Shown here: in pieces, positions 44,844-56,472 of the stretch
Position numbering within the stretch: position 1 is the first letter of the stretch
Layout: each line of letters begins with the position of its first letter
DNA from: Epiperipatus broadwayi
Lineage: Eukaryota > Onychophora > Udeonychophora > Euonychophora > Peripatidae
Direction of reading: 5' to 3'
Assembly (NCBI GenBank): GCA_028023455.1
Contig: JAQFVV010012575.1
Span: 1,730,517-1,794,516 of the forward strand
Length of the DNA: 64,000 nt
The notes under the pieces: generated by a model
Databases searched by the model: none
Told to the model about the DNA's origin: nothing
Seen by the model: only the letters and a program-made list of their open reading frames with translations
Translations under genes and position numbers: made by a program

Positions 44844-44984
44844 ATATTGCTTAATTATAGAACTAAAAATAAAATGCTAGTAGGACTAAATTATAATCCA
44901 TGGGTTCAGAATCTGAAGATATATGGCAGTGCCTTTACCAGTATTGAATGTTGCAGCATAGTACAATAATATTTATTTATTACA

Positions 44985-45090
44985 GTTATATATTGAGCTC
45001 ACAAAATAAGCTCTTAACAAGTTTTGCAGAATATCCACAACCCCAGATCGGTTTTTGCTACTGGCATCATCAGTGAGCTCTATATATAAC
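44985..45090 (-). repeat. Hairpin repeat with hammerhead-like core (family D)
   Basis: An 18-bp inverted repeat (GTTATATATTGAGCTCAC against GTGAGCTCTATATATAAC, one mismatch) bounds 106 bp. The minus strand reads GAGCUCA, CUGAUGA, UGC-CAGUA-GCA, AAAAC, an AACC/GGUU hairpin, then a long piece ending UGAGCUC. Stem I, CUGAUGA and stem II are hammerhead-like, but GAAA is AAAA and the base before the closing stem is G, which a hammerhead cannot cleave. It may be a decayed ribozyme or a coincidence. Confidence 0.35.
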
Positions 45091-46079
45091 ATTTGTAAAT
45101 ATAAGCTTATTAAATTAGGTCATGTGACATCTGACTTGATTTTTTTGTAATTTATTACAGTCTATGATTTAACATGTATATGACCAAATCTATTCTTCTA
45201 AACTTTCTTTATTCTTTAAATGCAATAACCAGTTACTTTGGATGAAAAATAGCTAGGTACATCTTGGCAGATTATCGGGTTTTGGAAAAAAAATATTCCA
45301 CAGTATATTTAAATTTGAGTGCAGATCATATGATAGTAAATGACTGTACTGACCACTTCTTTTGTGTTTCAGAATTTATGATATTTTGTAATAAATATTG
45401 TTTATTATATAGTTACAAACGTGCTTTACAAATTATTAATATTTAAAATACAATAATGACTGCATAAAACTAATTATTCATACTGTTTTTAACATTGTTA
45501 CCCTCCCCTCACTGCTTACATCATTTAAAAATAACAGTTCTGGTCACTAGTGGGAAGCATTGTCCACTGTATATATGCAAAATATCAATACTTAAGGATT
45601 TGTATAATCTGTAAAAGGCTTTTTTGTATTTTTCAATACATGCATAGTGGTTTTATATCTAAAACAAGTGAACTTTTTATTTCATAATGAGCTTACGCTT
45701 TTTATTTTACAGTATATGGTTTTTGACAATCCAGCTAATCATCTAACAACAGTTGGTAAATATGAATTTTGTTATTTTTATCTAGAAGGTAAAAATTTCA
45801 GATTAATGTTGGTTGGTCAAGTGAGTATCAATGCACTGTCTGTAAAAGATACATATGACTGTAATATGACGTGATTTTGTTTGGATAAGGAGGCATCTAT
45901 ACTGCTTCTTCTGTTACCTTTATATAACATACAAAATATTGATTAAAAATTTCTTATGCAGAATTGCTTTTTATTTAGATTAACTGAAATGTTAATATAT
46001 AATTCTAATTTATGTTTTATAATTAAAAATATTAAAAAAATTGAAAAAAATATTTTTTTTTAAATATTAAAATAATCAT
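45091..46079. other. AT-rich sequence, no gene recognised
   Basis: Two short frames (45264-45446 and 45647-45874) have no recognisable family. They lie upstream of the Penelope-like remnant and could be decayed parts of it. Confidence 0.25.
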
Positions 46080-46588
46080 AAACAAGAGAAATAATAGGAA
46101 AGATATAAATAATTTTATATATAATAGTTATGTTTCTAGAGATACTTTTATAAAGATTAAAAAATATAAAAAGTATAAATAATATATACAAGGGGAAAGT
46201 AGGTTAATTATTAAACCAGTATATAAAAAGAAATTGAATTTAGGAAATTTAATTAATGAAACAAAAAAAATATAGAAATTGAAAAAATGAATGGAATTTA
46301 TTTAATTGAATGGTTAAATTGTAAGAGGAAGGGGAAAAAGATTTGTATATTGGTACAACAAAGAATACATTAAAAACTCGACTTAAATAACATTAATGTG
46401 ATAAAAATTCAAATGTTTACATACATTGTAAAGTTTTAGGGCATAAAGAATTTAATGTTAAAATGTTGGAAAGGGTTAAAAATTACAGGGAAAGGATGAT
46501 AAAAGAATATTTTTATATAAAAAAATATAATCCTATTTTAAATAGAATTAATGGAGTGGATAAGGAATGTAAAATAATGTATAATTAA
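46080..46588 (+). pseudogene. Penelope-like element remnant with GIY-YIG endonuclease
   Basis: Protein pieces in more than one frame: VYKKKLNLGNLINETKK (about 46212-46262), GIYLIEWLN (46292 on), then after a shift YIGTTKNTLKTRLK (46346-46387), and after a stop a clean 54-codon frame (46424-46588) with GHKEFNVKMLERVKNYRER and KEYFYIKKYNPILNRINGV. GIY, YIG, the following arginine, and the later E...N spacing are the landmarks of a GIY-YIG nuclease. Its place after an RT-like tail fits the C-terminus of a Penelope-like element. The RT domain itself is unreadable here. At least two frameshifts or stops break it. Such elements are known to carry hammerheads, which makes the nearby family D hairpin worth noting. 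Confidence 0.65.
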
Positions 46589-46608
46589 AAATGGAATGTT
46601 TAAATAGG

Positions 46609-46790
46609 TTCAAGTAAATTGTTAAAGTTTTTTTAAAAAAGATGTTTATATTTATTTCATATACATTTAAATTTATAGTTTAGGAATGTGGTTTTTAAGT
46701 AAATTGTTAAAGTTTTTTTTTTTTAAAAAAAAAGATATTTATATTTGTTTCATATTCATTTAAAGATATAGTTTAGGAATGTGGTTTTGA
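46609..46790 (+). repeat. Tandem duplication of about 90 bp
   Basis: AGTAAATTGTTAAAGTTTTT, then TATTTCATATACATTTAAA and TATAGTTTAGGAATGTGGTT occur twice in a row directly after the Penelope-like remnant. Could be part of its 3' end. Confidence 0.5.
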
Positions 46791-47810
46791 GATGGTTTTT
46801 TAAGATAAGATTTAAAAAGGGGGAATTAATTTAAAATTAAGGTTGGTTTTAAATTTGTATAAAAAGTTCCTTGAATGATTTTAAGATTTGTAATTATATA
46901 ATGTAAAAGAAAGTGTAATAATATAAGTAGAGGAGGCAGATGTAAGTAAAATATAATTATGTATACTTAATATGTTTGTTACTGTTTATGTTAATATAAA
47001 ATGAAAGTTTTATGTAATTAAGATTTTATTTATAAATTATGTATTTCTTGTTATTGTTGCAGATTTTTGAAAATGATTGTAAGAATATAAAACAGTTGAA
47101 ACATTGGAGATTGTATTGGAGATTATATATATATATGTTCAGTATTAATATAAATAATAAAGTTTTTGAAAAGAAAAAAAAAGGATTTTTTAATTGGTTG
47201 ATGTTATTGGAGAACATATATATTTTAAAGAAAAAAGTGATTGTATATTTGTTGTGTTATAATATATGATAAATTATAGTTTGATGTTTATTTCCTTCCA
47301 GTATTACTATGAAAGATTTAGATAATTGCGTTCATGCTTTCTACAAAGTTTAAGAAACATTTTCTGATTGAATGTGAAAAATACAATAACTATATATGAT
47401 ATTAGCATCACAATTTCCTAACAGAATTAAACAATCTATTTTACATTATTATCACAGGAGATTTGAGAATTGCATTTTATAGTGAAGAAAAAAACACATT
47501 TTATTGAAGTTACAAAGTTTTTGGTGCAATCTATGTGAAAAGAATGATGTACCTTTCTTCTTTATTAATCCAATGAGACAACTGCCTGAATTTTTAATTG
47601 AAATTATTAATAAATGTGTGTTGATAGATAATGATAAAACTGACTCTCTCTTTTAATACCTTGGAAACATGGATGCTTTTTAATGGAGTTTGGCTATGTG
47701 AATATCCAATTTTCTTGGTAATCCACATCTTATATTGCTTATAATAACTTTCTTTCATATACACTTTAATGCAAACTTTTTTTTATAAAGTTTCTTTATT
47801 GTCCAAACAG

Positions 47811-47838
47811 TTTTGACTGCCCAGCAGTCTTCATCAGA
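47811..47838 (-). ncRNA. Hammerhead-like core, family C, left arm
   Basis: CUGAUGA, an extra A, stem II GACUGC-UGG-GCAGUC fully paired, then AAAAC. The G of GAAA is A here, which should abolish cleavage. The extra unpaired A before stem II is also unusual. Confidence 0.35.
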
Positions 47839-47891
47839 GCTTTTTTAAACTTCCTTTGATTTTTGAAAAGCAGAGGAAGTTTGAAAAAGCT

Positions 47892-47919
47892 CTGATGAAG
47901 ATTGCTGGACAGTTGAAAC
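47892..47919 (+). ncRNA. Hammerhead-like core, family C, right arm
   Basis: CUGAUGA (47892-47898), A, stem II GAUUG/CAGUU with wobble pairs, GAAAC (47915-47919). All named core strings are present. I could not identify a convincing stem III and cleavage triplet, so this is only a candidate. Confidence 0.35.
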
Positions 47920-48002
47920 TGCCAGGAAAATAAAGAAGTTTTATTAAAAAAATTTTGCATTAAAGTGTATATGAAAGAAGTTGTTATAAGCAATATATAT
48001 GA

Positions 48003-51000
48003 ATATATAATGTGATGATCGCACATACTGCGATCACACATGTAGATATTTAACATTTAAATAATATTAAATATTGTGTTTTGGAATGCTAACAAGAATT
48101 TAAATTTATGAAGAAAGAATGTTTTAATTAATAGAAGAGAGGGAATTAGAATTGAAAAGATTCTTACCTTTTACCCTCCAAAGTCAAGATTTTGAGAAAT
48201 AAAAAATAATTAAAGTTAGAAATATTGAAGTTGTATATTAGTAAAATTAATAGTGATAAAGAAATATAAATAAAATATGAACTAAAATATGATTTAGAAG
48301 AAAGGGTAAAGTTTGAAGGGTTAAATCAAAGTAAAATAGAAATTTAAAACATGACTGAAAGATAAAGATCTGGGTCATAAAAGTACACATTTGACGATAA
48401 AACGAAATGCGTGTAAGGAGTATGTATGAAGTATGATAAAGACAGCAATAATTAATGCTTGTCAAAATAAAATAAAAAAACATTTATTAAAAATCTATTG
48501 AAGTAAAGGAAAAGAAAAAATGAAATAAATAAATATACATAGTGCTACGAAATTGTGTAAAAGTAAATCTGTATAAATGACTGAAGGCGCATTAAGAAAA
48601 AGAAAGGTGTGAATAAAAGCTAAAAACAAAGATTCAAAAGGACTGTGGAATTTTTTAATAAAAAATTTTAGGATTTTTAGAGACTTCTTGTCGAGACATT
48701 GGTGGAAACACTGCTCTGATAATAAGCAGAAATAATCGGGAGAAACGCAAACCTAAGAATCTTTTAAAAAGTTTACAAAAAAAAACAAACCAACAAGAAA
48801 AAAACCCAGACATGAAGTGGAAGGACTCCAACATTAGAAGGAATCATTAAATGAACAAGATTATGATTCATAACATCGGTGACACATCAAGAATGGAGGG
48901 CTAAGGGCCGTCGCGATCACTGTTCAGACTCACCATGATCTAATGGTTCCCATCTACATGTAACAACTGCCGACATAGCACCTGCTGGAGGGTTCATTAT
49001 CCCATGTCCTTGATGTCCTAATACGGAGGAGTTCCCACCACCCAAAATCCAACCTAAGAGTGACCGTTCCCTGCTAAAGAAGTGAAGGAAATCCACGTGG
49101 CAGTCAGCAAGACCTCATATGACTTCAGAAACTCAATAAACCTAGGTAAATACATATACTACACCTTTACATTCATATGTGCACATATCTTTAATCTAGA
49201 CAATTGCTAAATTCTTAATATGAGTGATACAGACACCATTTTTAAAATTCTTTATATACACGAAGTGACAACTATAAATGTACAATCATTTATAGGATCT
49301 TTTTTTATATTGTAATTATAGCACTATAGCAGATAATTTATTTTATTGTGTGTAAATGATTTAAAGTATTTTTTTTTTGTTGAATTTTTTGTATTAAATA
49401 TTTCTTATTGATTTAAATCTGTTTTGTCTCGTTCTTCGCCACTCCAAACACTAATATATTCGTAGGGTTTGGGAAATAATTATTTTTCATTTTGAGTACT
49501 GAATTAACATGTGAGGCTGGTGGTGCAGTATTTTGATCCCATTAAAATTTATAAATATCTAAGCACTGTAACTCTGTAAATCTTACAGCAGTCGAGTGAC
49601 AGTTGACTGGGAAAAATAACCTGGGGCTATACCCGTATAGTTACAGGTTCGGTCAAGTACGGATATAGACTCGTTTATGTCCGTATGTTCTCTCTGCTTG
49701 CGGTAGCAGAAGGTGGATGATTTTTGAACTAAAGAACTTACTATTATATATAAATAAAAATAAGAAACACGCCTTCGTCGTTCGTAATTCCATTACAATA
49801 AAGAAATGCAAAGAAAGTAAAGGAGAAGAATAAGAATATAATCTACATCTTCATAAAAAAAGTCAGTATATTTTATTATATCCACTCTATTCTCTAATTC
49901 TGAGATTTACATTTTTGAGCCACATAATAGATATTAACACAGTATTTGCCCTTTTTTAGGACCTAAGTGATATGTAAAAATGCTGATCATTTACTGCTGT
50001 GATCCAGTCCAAATAATATTCATTGCTTATTAATGAATATGTAAATTAGATAGATTAAGGAAGAACTAACAACTACCTTGATAAGTGGCATATTTTAAAA
50101 ATAAAGATCATGTAGTTATTATAATACAAAATAAATAATAAAAAAATTACAACTGATTTACAACTATGTAAAATAAATTTGCAATAAAAAATGAACTTTA
50201 GTCTAAATATTTAACATTTTTAACATTACCTAATGATATAAAAACTGATATCTAAAGACAAAAGAAAAGTTGAAATTTAAATCAATTTCATTAGAAAATG
50301 TAATAACATTTGGCAGACAAATGTTCTACAGCAGGAACGTTTATAACTATGTCATGGATATATTCTCAATTTTTAAAAGTAGCAATTGTTTGTGAAACAG
50401 GATATATAAACCATAAATATAATCTACTTTTTAGTTGTTTTGCATTGTCCATATTTTTAAATCTGGTGCCTTTTATTATAAGACCTGGAGATAGATGTTT
50501 TCTTTGATTCTAATTGTCATTCCACTGATATTGATGTATGATGATTCATGATGGTTTCTAAAAAAAAATAATTTTGCTTTTCCTCTACATTATTACAGTC
50601 ACTACAATTTAAAATATCTTTTGCAAATCATTTAAATATTAATTTTATTTATATATGTAACCATAAATTGTCATAACTTACAATATGAAATTAAAAGAGA
50701 AATAACTACAACCCTCATTGGGCAATGGTAATTTATGGTTGCATTTATTTAAAAAAAGATGATATTTCATTTGGTATTTGGGATATTAAACTAAAGCACT
50801 GCTTCAATCATTCAAATAGTTACATTATAATTTCAGAGCATTTTTACTGTAAATAATATATATATTACTGTTGCAAACTCATCCTAACACAGCAAATAGA
50901 ATTGAGATTGGATTCAGTTATATTTAAACTAACCAATAAAATAATAAGAAATAAATAGGTGAAGTTATCAATTGTTTCCAGTAAGATAAGACACAATGCT
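48003..51000. other. No gene recognised; two GC-richer patches
   Basis: About 48680-49150 (GGCCGTCGCGATCACTG, CACCTGCTGGAGGGTTCATT, CGGAGGAGTTCCCACCACCC) and 49430-49730 (CTCGTTCTTCGCCACTCCAA, ACCCGTATAGTTACAGG, TGCTTGCGGTAGCAGAAGG) are less AT rich and look like old LTR or UTR material, with no clear ends. The frame at 50310-50507 shows no family. Confidence 0.3.
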
Positions 51001-51039
51001 ATTTATCCAAGATTTGAGAGGGAAAACAGACAAGATCAG

Positions 51040-51430
51040 ACAAGAACTTTCAAAATGTTAGACAACAGAGAGACATTGAATGGCAGTATTGTGTTGCCAC
51101 AATATTGTACAAAGCAATAAAGCATATTAAAATTTAGAGCAGGAAGCTGCTATGTACAGTCATCATCATATTATATGCAAACAAGACCATCCACCCAGGG
51201 TCCTAAAAGAAAATCACAGTATTTCTTTCCAAATATTAGCTAGATTTAAATAGTTGACCAACTTTAGCTGTATCGAAACATTGAATATACTCTTTATATA
51301 AAATGACTATATATATATAATATTGTAAATATGTTTAATAAATAACTTTATTTATTTACAAAACTTGTGTGTTATTCTTAAGTAACCAGTAATCAAGAAT
51401 ATTATTCCCGGCCATATTATAGTATAAACA
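51040..51430 (+). repeat. 5' LTR of a degraded LTR retrotransposon (approximate ends)
   Basis: AACTTTCAAAATGTTAGACA, CATTGAATGGCA, GGTCCTAAAAGAAAATCACA and AATAACTTTATTTATTTACA match 53503-53880 in order, with many differences. A TTTATATAAA string near 51300 and AATAAA strings near 51338 could be the promoter and poly(A) signal. Exact ends are not resolved. Confidence 0.55.
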
Positions 51431-53500
51431 CAACAAAATTGGTGCAATCATAGTATGATTCACATTCTTGGATTGATATAAAACTTTCTCATTTATTCAT
51501 TAAAGACAAATTTACAGTTAATATTATTAGTATGCCAATTAAAAAAAAGTCCAAACATTAGCAGTTAAATGAGTTAAAGGAAGTTGAAGAAAAGTAGAAT
51601 AACAAAAATTGGTTAACAGAAAGATTTCAAATCTGGTAATCCAGAAAATTGGTCAGCATATGTATATCAACTTCATTTATCTCTTACAACAAACAAAACA
51701 AAAAAATCAGAATTTAAATTAAAAGCATTTTTGATCTTCAATGTATGAAGTCTTATGTTCTTAATCAACCCCTTACATATCCTTCTGAGTTAGATTTTGA
51801 TGTAGCAGTATCTCTCTGGTCACTTTATTTATGACCAAAATTCTTTATAATATTATCAAGAAACAATTACAATCTCTATGTTTGTGGAGGAGGAGGGGGG
51901 TGAATGCCAGAGATTTTGCTACAAAATTCAGAAAGCTACACCCGAATAGCAACTTAAAGAATTTCTTAAATGAAGCTCTAAAACATCATTTTTATGGAAT
52001 GAGGGTCTATAATTTATGCCTTGAAGTCAATCTGTTAATGAACCTAAAATACATTTTTTAATTCAGTAATTTTCCAGGCAACTTTATTTTAGCTGAATCT
52101 ACAGTGAATGATGTGACTCATTAAAAAATGGATATCCAGTACTGAAGTTGTGAAAACTGAGTCAGATAAATACTCAGATGACCAAAACAAAACTATCCTT
52201 CATCTAAAAATATTAAAAGCTATCTGAATAAATCAGAAAAAAAGTTTTCTATAGATGTGGCAGGCCAAAACATGCACATACTAAATGTTCTCATTGGTAT
52301 ATAGTGTTTAGATAATGTAGACATATTGGTTATATGGAAACAGCATATTTACAAAGTAAAAGCAAGTCATTCAGAAAAGAATGAAAAGTCCACTATAAAA
52401 CAAATGGAAGAGCAATATAAATCAAATAAAATTAATATATATGAGAGATACTGTCAGCCTTCAAAATCAAAATTATAATTAAAAATACACCAATAACAAT
52501 GGAAATGGTTATTAGATCTGTAATGTCCATTGCATCAAAAAACACAAGGGCTAACATTAATTTTTTAAAAAAATCATTAGGTTCAGCCTAGTGAGTAGAT
52601 TATTGATTACCAAAGCAATTAAATACTACTACTCTTAGGTGAAGAAAGAGTTATTTATTCCAAATAAAACTTTTTTTGCCTCTTGTGTCAGCTAGTAAGA
52701 ACAACAATCTGTTAGGCTGTAATTGATTCAACTACTTGGTTTATATGGTGATTAAATTGAACCAACAAAATTAAAAAGGAATTACCAAGAAGTAATTGAT
52801 AAAAATTGTGACTGGACCATAGGATCAACTTGTCTGTGCTAAGTTCTAATTAGTATGGTTATGAAAAACAAATATTGCCAAAATGTGAAGATACTTCCTG
52901 TGCCATATATTCAAAGATACCATCAAATGGGTTCAAATAACAATCATAAACATAAAAAATTTAAAACAGTGGTTATTCAGACTATTGAAAGACAATACCA
53001 CAAGTACAAACTATGAAAACTATGCAACGATGAAGAATTTACTAGACCTAAAATAAAAACCAGATACCATGAAGAATCCTGACCATTTGAAGAATCGAGA
53101 TATAATGTATACCAAATGAAGAAATCAGACCATCCAAGAATGATGAAACCAGGCCAAAAGAGAAAGTAAGAAGATGTCCTGGATATACACCAAGCTATCT
53201 TAAGGACTACATGTTTTAAATCTAACTGTTGCCAGGGAAAAGTAATGTTACAAATTCATCCTAGCTCAGAAGAATCTTATCTAAAAATAATGTTTATTGT
53301 CTTTACTAAAAAAACATAAGATCAGATTGAATTTACAATAAAATTGACCCATAAAATAATAATAAAAAGAAACAAATAGTCAATGGCATAATCAGGTGGA
53401 ATGCAAAGCTAAGTCATTTGACCCTGAATGTTTCCAATAAAGAAAGGCATCTTGCTATATACTGAGATCCATTTGATAGGGATAATAAACATTGTACAAC
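51431..53500 (+). pseudogene. Internally deleted LTR retrotransposon (gag piece and ORF tail)
   Basis: About 2 kb between the LTRs, too short for a full gag-pol. At 51831-52061 a gag-like frame has RDFATKFRKLHPNSNLKNF. At 52247-52297 YRCGRPKHAHTKCSHW and, after a stop, CRHIGYMETAYLQSKS resemble two zinc knuckles with some cysteines lost. At 53169-53210 RRCPGYTPSYLKDY resembles the end of a pol ORF. Protease, RT, RNase H and integrase cores are absent. Gypsy-type is most likely by the double knuckle, but not certain. Many stops, so inactive. Confidence 0.55.
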
Positions 53501-53502
53501 TT

Positions 53503-53880
53503 TCAAATGACCAGATATTTGTTAGACAATGAATGGCAACATGTACATGGTCTAAAATATAGTAGAATGAAGTGAGGCATGCTCAAACCTGGAGCAAAAA
53601 ACGTGGCAAGGCAAGCCACCCATAGGCTGGAAATGTCAGGATCCTAAAAGAAAGACTCAGCATTTCTTCCTACACATTATATATACCACTAACAAATTGA
53701 GCATGCCAACTGTTAAGGTGAATCATTGAATCTAAGTGTATGTAATCTGAACACAAGATATTGCTTATATATATATTATAAATACATTTAATAAATATCT
53801 TTATATTTATTTATGTGACTCACATGCTATTATTAAGAGAGCAGTAATATTATCCCTAGTCTTACTACAACATAAATCCA
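53503..53880 (+). repeat. 3' LTR of the degraded retrotransposon (approximate ends)
   Basis: Partner of the 5' LTR: AACTTTCAAATGACC, TTGTTAGACAATGAATGGCA, GATCCTAAAAGAAAGACTCA and AATATCTTTATATTTATTTA. The LTRs are clearly diverged, so the insertion is old. No target duplication was found. Confidence 0.55.
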
Positions 53881-54142
53881 ATGTCAAACTTTCTATCCTC
53901 ACAACTTTGACACCAACTAGATCAGATAATTACATTAATGACTATTAGTAACCATTTAATAAAGTAAATATTATACCTAATCCAGATATAAACATTAAAT
54001 TTTAGTTAAAGATTAATGATATGTATATATAATGTAAATTTTAATATTGGTTTTTAAATTATTTGATACTAGATATACCCATGACTTTGCTTGCATTCTT
54101 AGAATAAAAAAATATACCATAATGAATAATATTTCAGTAGTA

Positions 54143-54190
54143 TAATTTTTATTATTGGATAATCTCTAATCTAATGAATGACTAATACTG
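54143..54190. repeat. Single arm of the TAATCTCT foldback family
   Basis: ATTTTTATTATTGGATAATC, then TCTAATCTAATGAATGACTA, equal to the right arm at 25790-25820. Confidence 0.5.
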
Positions 54191-54999
54191 CAGTTGCATA
54201 TATTTACATATTATTTACATGAAATAATAATGCATGAGTTGTCAATAACAATATGCAAAAAATATAACTTTTTACAATGCTATATTACTGAATTTGATCA
54301 ACTTTTAGGATTTTAGTTTAAATACATTTTTCACATGACAAACTAATATATAAAAATGACTATCAAATTTTAATATCATAGTATTAATTCATGTTTCACC
54401 TGCAAGTGGAAAATTAAATACATAACACAAACAAAATTTAATTAATTTAAAATGAATTTACAAAATCAAATTTTATCTTTTTTTAGCAAACATTACATTT
54501 TTTTTCTATTTCTGCAGTATGTATTTGAATACGTGGGCCACAATATACTTTGCACCTGTTTTAAAAAATTTCCAATGTCATAAATATAAAATATGTGATG
54601 TGATGTATTGTGGCTTCTCCATAAACGAAGTCAAGAATATCTCAGCAATTATGTCCAGATAAACCTGTTAGCCACTTTATTTTTCATTCCCCACTTTAAA
54701 TTTTCCCATATTCTGCTCCATCCCATTTCCACAACATAATCTTGGTCAACTCTATAACCTTTATATCTAACTCCCCTTTATCTTTTCCCAAACCCAGCAT
54801 AAAAACCAATAATTCACTTTCTGTATAATCACTTTTTTCATATTTATTCTTCCATAACTTCATTATATGTACCCTTTCTGTTTTCAAGCATTTACATTTG
54901 CAATCTTTTAATCAGTGCTACCCTCTTTTATATTTTTATGACTTCATTCGAAAATGATTACAATCTCAATGCATTTTTATATTGCAAATTAAACATTTG
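54191..54999. other. AT-rich sequence with one unrecognised minus-strand frame
   Basis: The minus-strand frame 54696-54887 (63 codons) reads KLWKNKYEKSDYTESELLV, then GLGKDKGELDIKVIELTK and a Trp-rich end. It is less AT driven than its surroundings and might be a piece of an old ORF. No family recognised and no intact gene. Confidence 0.25.
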
Positions 55000-55085
55000 T
55001 CAAGCATTGATGGTAGAGAGGTCAGCGATGTCCCGGGTTAGCGGGTTTGCTTCCCGGCTGATGCTATGACACATGAGAAAAAAAA
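55000..55085 (+). mobile_element. tRNA-derived SINE with deleted anticodon arm
   Basis: CAAGCATTGATGGTAGAGAG, then GTCAGC joined directly to GATGTCCCGGGTTAGCGGGT, TTGCTTCCCGGC and CTATGACACATGAG plus an A tail. The anticodon arm is missing compared with 17.1 kb. Confidence 0.75.
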
Positions 55086-56105
55086 CAAAAAACATTAAAA
55101 TTCCATAGCCTATAAAATTCTCCAAAAAGAAAATGTATATGAATCCTCAAGATTGGTGCAATATTTGTTGAGTTAAGTAACAATCAAACTTTTACATCTT
55201 TGTAGTAATAAGAATTTTGTGAAGTCATATTTAAACTCAACCATGTCCCATACCCTCAGTCAGAGATTCAAATAAAACTTGAATTTTTTAATGTAGAACA
55301 GTTTTTAAGAAAGTTTAGAATGTATTAAAGTAAGTGGACATATAACTATTTATAAAGACAGACATCGAATTATTCTTCAACATATAGATATCTAGATAAT
55401 CTTAGTTAATAAAGTAAAAAAGGAAAGTCATATTTCTTTTACTAATGAAAATTAACCCGACTTGTAATAGTTTTTTTCTTTAGCTGTCGTATTCTCTTGG
55501 AATGCATTAATTAATTCAGACTATTTTATCTATATTTATTGATATTTAGATTATAAGTAAAATTTAATTCTTTTTAAAACTAAAGTAAAATTAATACACA
55601 TCTTTGAACAATATAATTAAAAATTATTCCACAGCGGTCATCGTGAAATCAATTGAAAACATTTTCTATCACAAAAAAATATTGAACATTCATTAGGGAA
55701 AAGTCAAACATAATCTTTAAAAACATTATTTTTATTTTTTTAAAAAAAAGCAGTTTAACTTTTATTTAAAAAAAAAAAGAAACGGAAGGAAAAGAAAAGT
55801 TAAAGTCTATTTACATCCTGTTCTCTTTTTTTTTTTTCAATTTATTTATTTACTTTTCTTACTTTACATAAAAAACAAATTGTCACTTTTTTTTATATTT
55901 ATTTTGTAAATGGATGAGGTGACATATCCTACAAAGAAATAAAAAATATTTTCTTGGTTTATATAAATACTTAAATCAATGATATATATATCGATAAATT
56001 TCCCAAGGTTGCTAATTAAAGTAAAATCCAAACTTTATGAAGTAAGTCAAAATATAAATTAATGACTAATCCAGACAATTTGGTTTTTCAAGGGAAATTT
56101 TCATG
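55086..56105. other. AT-rich sequence, no gene
   Basis: Long A and T runs. No feature recognised. Confidence 0.3.
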
Positions 56106-56202
56106 TCAAGTGTTGGTGGTCTAGCGGTTAGCATAGCTGCCTTCCAAGCAGCTGGCCCAATTCGCTTCCCGGTCAACGCATTTGACATATGAAAAAAAAA
56201 AT
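56106..56202 (+). mobile_element. tRNA-Gly(UCC)-type SINE
   Basis: GTTGGTGGTCTAGCGGTTAG, CATAGCTGCCTTCCAAGCAG then CTGGCCC, box B TTCGCTTCCCGG, and TCAACGCA closing the acceptor stem. This matches eukaryotic tRNA-Gly with anticodon TCC nearly base for base, but two G are lost from the T-arm and the 3' tail TTTGACATATG plus A run marks a SINE. Confidence 0.8.
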
Positions 56203-56472
56203 GCATTTTAGTATCAGTTTTTTTCTCTTGTATTTGCTGAGCCGATGTACTTTAAAATGCTTCTGCACTTCACCGATGAAGTGGCCAGTGAAGTTAAACA
56301 GACCTTTCGTAAAATGTATGTGTTTATGTATATATAACAGTGCTTACGCAATACGTTTATATCACAAATCTATACCTTCAACATTAGTTCTGTCATTTAC
56401 TGTACATTTGAGCAAACAGTAGATGCTAGATGGGTAGTGTTGCCTTATCCATATCATATCCAGATTATTCAA

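Larger units (their letters stand above)
47729..48002. mobile_element. Family C palindromic repeat with hammerhead-like cores
   Basis: Two arms back to back. The outer ends read TTATAAGCAATATA and CATTAAAGTGTATATGAAAG in both directions. Inner parts hold CUGAUGAAGACUGCUGGGCA (minus strand, about 47811-47838) and CUGAUGAAGAUUGCUGGACA (plus, from 47892), each followed by RAAACUG. Heads face the centre and tails point outward, as in families A and B. The 86-codon minus-strand frame across it is a by-product. Confidence 0.6.

Noticed and set aside
47026-47269. Overlapping frames on both strands
   Set aside because: Low-complexity AT-rich sequence gives open frames on both strands; Lys, Ile, Asn and Phe dominate.
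47796-48056. 86-codon minus-strand frame
   Set aside because: Lies across the family C palindrome. The open frame comes from the repeat, with no protein-like features.
56106-56202. Functional tRNA-Gly gene
   Set aside because: T-arm bases are missing, and a SINE tail with A run follows. The same reasoning applies to 24298-24393 despite its better acceptor stem.
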